Assembly: GCA_900770195.1 (NCBI GenBank)
Contig: CAAGJI010000057.1
Span: 1-11,528 of the forward strand
Length of the DNA: 11,528 nt
Direction of reading: 5' to 3'
From: Oscillospiraceae bacterium
GTDB taxonomy: Bacteria > Bacillota > Clostridia > Oscillospirales > Ruminococcaceae
The translations under genes and the position numbers were made by a program. Of this stretch, positions 5,696 to 11,528 are shown piece by piece. A model generated the notes under the pieces. The model saw only the letters and a program-made list of their open reading frames with translations. It had not been told where the DNA came from and ran no database searches. How positions within the stretch are numbered: the first letter of the stretch is position 1; the number at the start of each line of letters is the position of its first letter.

Positions 5696-7942
5696 ATGAA
5701 TAAAAATTTAAAAAAATGCATTGCAGGCATTCTTTCAATTGCTATGCTTGCATCATGTCAGACAGCAGGTGCTGCTTTTGCAGCTGATTCTGATACTTCG
5801 GTTAAAGACAGTTCAGATATTCTTGATATTTATGAACCTGAAACAGACTTCAGTGCAGACCCTACAATCACATCTGAAATGATAAAATATAATCAGAATA
5901 TAAACCTTGCAGCTTCTTCAGGCGGTGATGCAAGCACAAATGTAAAACTTCCTTCTGATGCAAAAAAATATAACAACCTTTGGTTCAATATTCAGAACTA
6001 CAAAGATTCAGAAGAAAAAATACACTATGAAGCCCACATCTACACAACCGTAGAACCTGTTGAAGGCGAACTTGTTATTCCTGATACAATCCCGAAAACA
6101 GCCCTTCTTGACCCTGATGACCCTGACGCAAGCGTTGATGATCTTTCTGATTCTATCCCTGATAACATTCCTGTTACAGAAATTCATGATAATGCCTTTA
6201 TGGGACAGACAGGTATAACATCTGTTAAAATGTCTGCAAATATGAAATATATCGGCACTTGTGCTTTTGCAACATGTTACAATATGGAAAGTATCGACCT
6301 TCCTGATACAGTTGTAAGAATAAGTCCGCAGGCTTTTTATTTCTGTTCAGGATTAAGAAAATTAAATCTTTCAGATTCACTTCATATTGTTGGTTCAGAA
6401 GCTTTTGCTTATTGTACTTCACTTGAAGAATTAGCAATTCCGGGTTCACTTTCAAGCACTTCTGAAAGTATGCTGACAGGCTGTCACGGTCTTAAAAAAG
6501 TTACTATAGGTGAAGGCGTAAAGAAAATTTCAGCAAATACTTTCTATGCCTGCGATGGTCTTGAATCAGTAACAATTCCTAGCACAGTAACAAATATTCA
6601 GGGCGGTGCTTTTGAATACAGCGGTCTTAAATCCATTGTAATTCCTGATACAGTAACTGTTCTCAGTTCATATGCTTTCTTCCACTGCACAGAACTTGAA
6701 ACAGCTAAAATAAGCAATGGTCTTACAATGATTTCAAATGATGTTTTTGCATCCTGCACAAAACTCAGAGAAGTTACTCTTCCTGAAAAACTTACAGCAA
6801 TAAGAACATCTGCTTTTTCTGAAACAGCACTTGAAAATGTTGTTCTTCCTGAAACAGTTGATGACATAAGTTCTAATGCATTCAGTTTGTGCGACAAGCT
6901 TACAACAATAAACATTCCTGCGGGAGTTAAAAAGATTTCAAAGAACGCTTTCTATGGCTGTTCAAAACTTAATATAGAAATTCCTGATACAGTTACATCA
7001 ATAGGAGATTACGCTTTCTACGGATGCGAATCAATGAAGAATATAAATATTTCAGATAACGTTGAAAAAATCGGTGTTTCTTCATTCAACGGCTGTACAG
7101 GTGCTGAAACAATTACAATAGGCAAAAAAATAACTACACTTCCTGAATGGTCTTTTGCTTACTGCGACAACGTTAAACAGGTAACAATTCCTGAAAATAT
7201 CACATCCATTACAGGTCACGCTTTTTATGACTGCGATTCACTGACAGATATTACAATTCCTTCTTCTGTTAAATCAGTTGGCGACAATGCTTTCCAGGGA
7301 TGCAAATCTCTTGCAAATATTACACTTGAAAACGGTGTTAAAACAATTGGAAAATACGCTTTTGCAGATACAGCACTTACAGAAGTTGAAATTCCTGATT
7401 CTGTAACAAGCATAGGAAAAAGAGCGTTTGGTTTCACAACTACTGTAAGCGAAGGTGATTTCTATGTAACAGGATTCAAAGTTACAGGCGGTACAAATAC
7501 TACAAAATCTTACTGCAAAGAAAATGAAATAGAATACATTGACAAAAACGGCAACACAGAACCAACAACAGACCCTACAAGCGAAACAGACCCATCAACA
7601 GAACCTACAAGTGAAACAGACCCATCAACAGAACCTACAAGTGAAACAGGTTCATCAACTGAACCTACAAGTGAAACAAGCTCAGGCAATACAGACCCGA
7701 CTTCAGAATCAACTTCAGGAGTTGCTGATATTGATTATGGTGATGTAAATGTTGACGGCAATGTAAGTATAGCTGATGCTGTTCTTCTTAACAAATATCT
7801 TGTAAAGAGTGCTTCCCTCACAGCTTCACAGCTTCTTAATGCTGATGTTGACGTTAATAACTCTGTTGACTCAAACGATACTCTTGTTATCCTTAAATTT
7901 ATAGTTGGAACATATTCAGAACTTCCTGTTAAAAATGTTTAA
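5696..7942 (+). CDS. Large secreted BspA-type LRR protein with Thr/Ser/Pro linker and C-terminal dockerin
   Basis: A 748-residue protein. The signal peptide (NKNLKK, hydrophobic core) contains both a lipobox-like LASC with Cys at about 21 and a signal peptidase I site AFA-A near 30, so anchoring is ambiguous. Residues of about 155-605 are many tandem LRR_5 repeats of about 23 residues (IPDTV-x-x-I-x-x-x-AF-x-x-C). Residues of about 620-680 form a linker rich in Thr, Ser, Glu and Pro with near-exact decapeptide repeats. The dockerin has loops starting at D683 (DVNVDGNVSIAD) and D717 (DVDVNNSVDSND, where Asn replaces the usual Gly). AAAGGA precedes the ATG. Role inferred: extracellular adhesion or binding displayed through a cohesin partner; no enzymatic domain is visible. 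It ends at a terminator shared with the convergent ABC-F gene. Confidence 0.92.
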   Translation: MNKNLKKCIAGILSIAMLASCQTAGAAFAADSDTSVKDSSDILDIYEPETDFSADPTITSEMIKYNQNINLAASSGGDASTNVKLPSDAKKYNNLWFNIQNYKDSEEKIHYEAHIYTTVEPVEGELVIPDTIPKTALLDPDDPDASVDDLSDSIPDNIPVTEIHDNAFMGQTGITSVKMSANMKYIGTCAFATCYNMESIDLPDTVVRISPQAFYFCSGLRKLNLSDSLHIVGSEAFAYCTSLEELAIPGSLSSTSESMLTGCHGLKKVTIGEGVKKISANTFYACDGLESVTIPSTVTNIQGGAFEYSGLKSIVIPDTVTVLSSYAFFHCTELETAKISNGLTMISNDVFASCTKLREVTLPEKLTAIRTSAFSETALENVVLPETVDDISSNAFSLCDKLTTINIPAGVKKISKNAFYGCSKLNIEIPDTVTSIGDYAFYGCESMKNINISDNVEKIGVSSFNGCTGAETITIGKKITTLPEWSFAYCDNVKQVTIPENITSITGHAFYDCDSLTDITIPSSVKSVGDNAFQGCKSLANITLENGVKTIGKYAFADTALTEVEIPDSVTSIGKRAFGFTTTVSEGDFYVTGFKVTGGTNTTKSYCKENEIEYIDKNGNTEPTTDPTSETDPSTEPTSETDPSTEPTSETGSSTEPTSETSSGNTDPTSESTSGVADIDYGDVNVDGNVSIADAVLLNKYLVKSASLTASQLLNADVDVNNSVDSNDTLVILKFIVGTYSELPVKNV
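7574..7681 (+). repeat. Tandem 30-bp coding repeats in the linker
   Basis: Units begin at 7574, 7604, 7634 and a partial one at 7664. Units 1 and 2 differ at only one base; unit 3 diverges (GSS instead of DPS). Each encodes PTSETDPSTE or a variant. Such in-frame near-identical units can change copy number by slippage without disrupting the protein. Confidence 0.9.
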
Positions 7943-7960
7943 TTTTTAATGTAAATAAAG

Positions 7961-7997
7961 AAAAATCCCCTTGCTTTTCAGTCAAGGGGATTTTTTT
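7961..7997. terminator. Bidirectional intrinsic terminator
   Basis: A perfect 13-bp stem: AAAAATCCCCTTG (7961-7973), 9-nt loop, CAAGGGGATTTTT (7983-7995), with two more Ts. It serves the LRR gene on plus and the ABC-F gene on minus, whose stop codon lies within it. Confidence 0.92.
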
Positions 7998-9792
7998 ATA
8001 CCATTTCACCATTTGCAATTCTTTCAGCTAAATCATTTAAATATACCCATCTTTCCATTTTTTCCGCAAGTTTTTCTTGCAGTTTATCCTTTTCATCAGA
8101 TAATTCCTGCAATTTAACGTAATCAGCTGTATTTTTCTGTATTTCTTTTTCTTTTTCTGCTATTTTCTTTTCAAGTAATGCAATATCATCATCAATCGAA
8201 TCAAATTCACGCTGTTCATTATATGTAAATTTAAGTTTTTTCTTTCCGACAAAAACTTTTTCTTTCTTTTCTGATGTCTTTTTCTCTTCTTTATTTGATG
8301 AAATTTCTTCTGAACTTATCTTCTCCGCATAATCGCTGTAATTTCCGTTGTATCTTCTGCAAACTCCGTCACCTCTGAATTCCCATATTTCAGAAGCTGT
8401 TTTATCAAGAAAATATCTGTCATGGGAAACAGCTATAACAGCACCGTTAAAACTTTCAAGATAATCTTCAAGTATTGTCAAAGTTGTTATATCAAGGTCA
8501 TTTGTAGGTTCATCAAGAAGAAGAATATTAGGTGACTCCATTAAAACTTTTAAAAGATAAAGTCTTTTTCTTTCACCGCCTGAAAGTTTTTCGATTCTGT
8601 TCCATTGAAGTTCAGGTGTAAAAAGAAATCTTTCAAGCATTTTTGCAGCGGTAACAGTTCCATCGGGTGTCTGTATACGGTCGGCGGTTTCTCTTATATA
8701 TTCAATAACTTTCTGATTCGGGTCCATTGACTCACATTCCTGCGAAAAATAGCCGACTTTTACAGTATCACCTATATTAATATTGCCGCTGTCGGGTAAA
8801 ATATCTCCGACTAACATTTTTAAAAGCGTTGATTTTCCCGCACCATTATGCCCGATTATGCCTATTCTTGCATCTCTTGATATTATACAGGAAAAATCTG
8901 ATATAAGTTTTTTACCGTCAATTGATTTTGAAATATTTTCAATTTCAATTGTTTTTTTACCAAGCCTTGTTGAAAGGGACTGCATTTTAAGTTTTTCAGC
9001 TTCCTTTGGAATTTCCCTGTTTTCAAGTTCGTGAAATCTTTCTATTCTGTCTTTTGATTTTGTTCCTCTTGCTCTTACTCCTCTTCTTATCCACTCAAGT
9101 TCCGACCTGTAAAGAGTTCTGTTTCGTCTTTCAGCTGCTTCCGCATCAGCTTCACGCTGTGCCTTTAATTCAAGATATTTGCTGTAATTTCCATCGCATT
9201 CATATATTTTTCCTTTATCGACTTCAACTATTTTATGTGTTATTTTATTTAAAAAATATCTGTCATGCGTTACCATAACAACAGCACCACGATACTTCAT
9301 AAGCATTGATTCAAGTAATTGAACAGTTTCATTATCAATATGGTTTGTCGGTTCATCAAGTAATAAAACATCGCTCGGCTGTGCAAATGCTGCCGCTATG
9401 CCTGCACGTCTTCTTTCACCGCCTGAAAGTGTGCTTATATCTCTTGTAACGTCATCTATGCCCATTTTACCAAGAACAGACCTTACTTCAAATTCTTTTG
9501 CTTGCTGAATATCCTTTGGAAGATGAGAAAGAACCTGACTTAAAATTGTTCCGCTTTTTTCAAATTCAGGTATCTGCGGAAGATATGAAACCCTTACGCC
9601 TTTTGTTCTTATAACACTTCCGCTGTCGGCTTCTTCTGCCCCTGCAAGTATTCGCAAAAGTGTTGATTTTCCTGTGCCGTTTATGCCGATTATTCCGACC
9701 TTATCGCCCTCATTAAGAAAAAATGAAACATCATCAAGGACATTCCTCTCCATATATGTTTTTGAAATATTATTCGCTGAAAGTAAAATCAT
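7996..9792 (-). CDS. uup: ABC-F family ATPase, Uup type
   Basis: A 598-residue protein with two ATP-binding cassettes and no membrane segment, as expected for soluble ribosome-associated ABC-F proteins. Walker A motifs are GINGTGKST (36-44) and GHNGAGKST (314-322). The signatures are LSGGERRRAG and LSGGERKRLY, with LLLDEPTNHID and LLLDEPTNDLD. The inter-domain linker contains EWIRRGVRARGTKSKDRIERF, and the C-terminal 80 residues are a coiled coil (KLKFTYNEQRE...ERWVYL), which together favour Uup over EttA or antibiotic-resistance types. It probably binds the ribosome and affects tRNA positioning or subunit handling. Start 9792 follows GGGAG; a longer TTG reading from 9852 is excluded because that TTG is the -35 box. 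Subfamily assignment is by pattern only. Confidence 0.9.
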   Translation of the reverse strand: MILLSANNISKTYMERNVLDDVSFFLNEGDKVGIIGINGTGKSTLLRILAGAEEADSGSVIRTKGVRVSYLPQIPEFEKSGTILSQVLSHLPKDIQQAKEFEVRSVLGKMGIDDVTRDISTLSGGERRRAGIAAAFAQPSDVLLLDEPTNHIDNETVQLLESMLMKYRGAVVMVTHDRYFLNKITHKIVEVDKGKIYECDGNYSKYLELKAQREADAEAAERRNRTLYRSELEWIRRGVRARGTKSKDRIERFHELENREIPKEAEKLKMQSLSTRLGKKTIEIENISKSIDGKKLISDFSCIISRDARIGIIGHNGAGKSTLLKMLVGDILPDSGNINIGDTVKVGYFSQECESMDPNQKVIEYIRETADRIQTPDGTVTAAKMLERFLFTPELQWNRIEKLSGGERKRLYLLKVLMESPNILLLDEPTNDLDITTLTILEDYLESFNGAVIAVSHDRYFLDKTASEIWEFRGDGVCRRYNGNYSDYAEKISSEEISSNKEEKKTSEKKEKVFVGKKKLKFTYNEQREFDSIDDDIALLEKKIAEKEKEIQKNTADYVKLQELSDEKDKLQEKLAEKMERWVYLNDLAERIANGEMV

Positions 9793-9823
9793 TTTTTGAA
9801 ACTCCCTTTTTATTTCTATTTCA

Positions 9824-9852
9824 AGTATATCATACGTGAAAAAAATTGTCAA
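9824..9852 (-). promoter_or_regulatory. Promoter of the ABC-F gene
   Basis: Minus strand TTGACA (9852-9847), 17-nt spacer ending in TGA, TATACT (9829-9824): consensus -35 with an extended -10. The predicted start is near 9817, about 25 nt before the ATG at 9792. Confidence 0.85.
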
Positions 9853-9853
9853 G

Positions 9854-9938
9854 GGCGGTGCGGTGTCCGCACTGCCAAGTCACCCCACGTTACCAAAAAT
9901 ATAAGGGTAATTTTATGGTTAAAGCCCCTGCCAGGGGC
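9854..9938. repeat. Two GC-rich hairpins between gene start and repeat cluster
   Basis: First hairpin: GGCGGTGCGG (9854-9863), loop TGT, CCGCACTGCC (9867-9876), ten pairs with one G-U. Second: GCCCCT (9924-9929), loop GCC, AGGGGC (9933-9938). They lie directly upstream of the ABC-F promoter and appear to be degenerate members of, or insertion points for, the neighbouring repeat family. Confidence 0.5.
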
Positions 9939-9970
9939 GATTTCTCTTTATGCATTCCCATATTTTATAA

Positions 9971-10130
9971 TGAGGAATTGTGGTGTCAGCTTAGCTGACG
10001 GATTTATAAACCTCTCCACCTCCTCTCCTTAAAAGGAGAGGCTTTGCGGTTAAATTACAAATTTCATAATAAGACTCTCCTGAAAGGGTAGCTGGCAAGC
10101 CACAGGCTTGACTGAAGGGTTTATATAAAA
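9971..10130 (+). repeat. Interspersed hairpin repeat, composite copy 2
   Basis: Order on the plus strand: module B (GGAATTGTGGTGTCAGC, hairpin GTCAGCT/AGCTGAC at 9985-9999, then GACGGATTTAT). Next is module A, with CCTCTCC at 10011 and the perfect palindrome 10022-10041. A 31-nt linker follows at 10043-10073. Last comes an inverted module A starting ACTCTCCTGAAAGGG, with an inner hairpin CAAGCC/GGCTTG at 10096-10110. The linker matches 11282-11312 at 29 of 31 bases. Confidence 0.8.
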
Positions 10131-10147
10131 CATTTCAGATTTATTTT

Positions 10148-11080
10148 TTATCTGTTTAAAACCCATTCAAGACATTCATCAGAAAAAGCAGTCTGACAGG
10201 CTTCAGGATGCTTGCATCCTTCTCTTATCTGATAAAGGATTTCACCACCACTTGCGGTTATTTCATCAAGCAAAGGTTTAACTTCTTCAGGCGGAAACAT
10301 AACATCATTTTCACCAAGCACAACACATAGTGGTGTCTTACTTAATGCTTCATATGAAAGTCCCTGAGGAGATGAAACAGACGGCATTGCGGCATTGAAA
10401 AGGTCGGGATAATCAGATACCATATTCCATGTTCCTGAACCACCGGCTGATGCTCCAAGCATATATATCTGATTCTCAGAAACTTCTCCATTTGCTATCT
10501 TTTCATCAATAAATGATTTTAAAAGCTGCTTGTTAGGTTTATATGTCCATAAATGGTCACTGTTGCATTGTGGTGCTGCAAGTACCGCATTCATATTATT
10601 TTTCTTTAAATAATCCGCAATATTCAAAAGAGAAGTATCCTCAAGTTGTGTTGAATTGTCAGTTCCGCAACTGTGTCCTCCATGAAGATAAATAACAAGT
10701 TTCGTATCATTGCTGTTTTTATTTCCTATTATAGTTTCTCTGAATGGAAGAGATGTTCCGCCATAAGCGTATTGAAAACCATTAAAATCATATGTGCCAA
10801 TATCTGTTGTTTTGCTTATAAACTGATATTCAACTGGTTCATTTTCTGATTTGTATTTGCCTTTGATTATCGCAAGGTCAACAACATTTACTATTCCATT
10901 TTTGTCAATATCATATTTATTTAAAAAATCAGAGTCAGAAACAGATTCTTTCTGTAAAATCCAATTTTGCAAAGTAGCAATATTTTCAATATTATTGCTG
11001 ATATTTGCTGCAAATGCAGTGTTTATAGGTAAGACCAGTATCATTAAAGTTATAAATATTAGTGTTGTTTTTCTTTTCAT
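10148..11080 (-). CDS. Secreted alpha/beta-hydrolase esterase with N-terminal half-dockerin
   Basis: A 310-residue protein. The signal peptide (KRK, long hydrophobic core, AFA-A near residue 24) is followed by one dockerin-like calcium loop, D57-x-D59-x-N61-G62 with D68, inside NKYDIDKNGIVNVVDLAIIK. The first dockerin repeat is reduced to a helix (IATLQNWILQ) with no calcium loop. The catalytic domain has an oxyanion-type HGGHSCG (from 133), nucleophile S211 in GASAGGSGTW, probable acid D259 in GENDVM, and H291 in GCKHPEAC. It resembles the esterase/feruloyl-esterase/PHB-depolymerase-like group that deacylates polysaccharides or other esters; the substrate is not determinable. A terminal polysaccharide-degrading role would fit the dockerin. 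The ribosome binding site is weak (GTGAG). Confidence 0.87.
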   Translation of the reverse strand: MKRKTTLIFITLMILVLPINTAFAANISNNIENIATLQNWILQKESVSDSDFLNKYDIDKNGIVNVVDLAIIKGKYKSENEPVEYQFISKTTDIGTYDFNGFQYAYGGTSLPFRETIIGNKNSNDTKLVIYLHGGHSCGTDNSTQLEDTSLLNIADYLKKNNMNAVLAAPQCNSDHLWTYKPNKQLLKSFIDEKIANGEVSENQIYMLGASAGGSGTWNMVSDYPDLFNAAMPSVSSPQGLSYEALSKTPLCVVLGENDVMFPPEEVKPLLDEITASGGEILYQIREGCKHPEACQTAFSDECLEWVLNR

Positions 11081-11115
11081 AATAAAAACTCACTTTCTAA
11101 AATTCGTATACTTCA

Positions 11116-11144
11116 ATTATAACATAATTAATTATTATAGTCAA
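11116..11144 (-). promoter_or_regulatory. Promoter of the esterase gene
   Basis: Minus strand TTGACT (11144-11139), 17-nt spacer ending in TGT, TATAAT (11121-11116). The leader to the ATG at 11080 is about 28 nt. Confidence 0.82.
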
Positions 11145-11228
11145 CACATAAATAAAATCAGATGTATCTTCAGCACTGAAAATAATTTTTAACATTGAAA
11201 TTAATGTGTCGCCTATGGCTACTAATTA

Positions 11229-11408
11229 TAAACCTCTCCGTCACATCTACGCCGTACCCCCTTCTCCTTGAAAGGAGAGGTTTTGCAGTTAACTTACAAA
11301 TTTCATAATAAGCCTCCTCTTAAAGGGGAGGGTGACCGCCTTACGGCGGTGGAGGGGTTTTTAAATCCGTCAGCGAAAGCTGACACCACAATTCCTCATT
11401 CCTCATTA
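11229..11408 (-). repeat. Interspersed hairpin repeat, composite copy 3
   Basis: On the plus strand: AACCTCTCC (11231), a variable stretch, palindrome TCTCCTT/AAGGAGA (11263-11278), and the linker 11282-11312. Then an inverted module starts CCTCCTCTTAAAGGGG with an inner hairpin ACCGCC/GGCGGT (11335-11350). Module B comes last in inverted orientation, with GTCAGC, a GAAA tetraloop and GCTGAC (11369-11384). Compared with copy 2, module B sits on the opposite flank. Confidence 0.8.
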
Positions 11409-11413
11409 ATTAA

Positions 11414-11517
11414 CACGGAAATCAATTTTTAAAAATATTTATTTGTTTTATGAAAAAATGTAGAATATAAGGCTCTCCTTTTAAGGAGAGCTGTCAGCTT
11501 TAGCTGACTGAGAGGTT
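11414..11517 (-). repeat. Interspersed hairpin repeat, copy 4 at the window end
   Basis: The 16-bp CACGGAAATCAATTTT (11414-11429) is the inverse of the right edge of copy 1. After about 40 nt of AT-rich DNA come a palindrome with 9-bp arms (GCTCTCCTT/AAGGAGAGC, 11472-11491) and a hairpin GTCAGCT/AGCTGAC (11493-11508), then GAGAGGTTTAAACC. In minus orientation it has the same order as copy 1. Confidence 0.75.
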
Positions 11518-11528
11518 TAAACCAGTCA

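Noticed and set aside
7539..7748. Gln/Lys-rich ORF in the linker region of the LRR gene
   Set aside because: It is the out-of-frame reading of the 30-bp tandem repeats of the real protein.
9793..9852. Upstream extension of the ABC-F protein from TTG 9852
   Set aside because: The TTG belongs to the -35 hexamer; the extension would precede the predicted transcription start and has no ribosome binding site.
11522..11528. CCAGTCA at the window end identical to the first seven bases, suggesting a circular element
   Set aside because: Seven bases is too short to prove circularity; both ends lie near repeats, where contigs commonly stop.

Overview
The window looks like the chromosome of an AT-rich, low-GC Gram-positive gut or rumen bacterium, most likely a Ruminococcus-type member of the Oscillospirales. 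The grounds are three secreted proteins carrying dockerin modules, two of them with BspA-type leucine-rich repeats, together with GGAGG-type ribosome binding sites and near-consensus TTGACA/TATAAT promoters. This placement is an inference; no rRNA or species marker is present.

Layout, left to right. Positions 1-469 (minus) hold a helix-turn-helix regulator that appears frameshifted near its start and runs into an interspersed repeat. A strong promoter lies upstream of it, with a perfect 22-bp palindrome on the -35 box. Positions 825-2363 (plus) encode a secreted LRR protein with a cohesin-like domain and a C-terminal dockerin. A bidirectional terminator separates it from a minus-strand operon of a nitroreductase and an SmtB-type zinc-sensing ArsR repressor (3272-2426). 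Divergent from that operon is a plus-strand pair: a multi-pass membrane protein that looks like a CPBP-family protease without its catalytic residues, overlapping tadA (tRNA adenosine deaminase).

Between tadA and the next gene lies what I consider the best candidate for something undescribed. It is an apparent stand-alone transcription unit at about 5322-5520, with a consensus promoter, a foldable multi-hairpin segment, a pyrimidine-rich stretch and an intrinsic terminator. It has no credible ORF and no recognisable known RNA family. Next come a second large secreted LRR-dockerin protein (5696-7942), a convergent Uup-type ABC-F ATPase (9792-7996), and a secreted alpha/beta-hydrolase esterase with a half-dockerin at its N-terminus (11080-10148).

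The regions at 1-118, 9854-10130 and 11229-11517 contain a modular family of hairpin repeats. A constant CCTCTCC...GGAGAGG palindrome sits beside inner hairpins that vary in sequence but keep their pairing. Copies occur in both orientations and both ends of the window lie in them, as expected if the assembly breaks at repeats.

Together the genes suggest a bacterium that displays LRR and dockerin-borne proteins through cohesin-dockerin contacts, possibly for substrate or host attachment, interspersed with housekeeping functions (tadA, Uup) and a small stress or redox operon.
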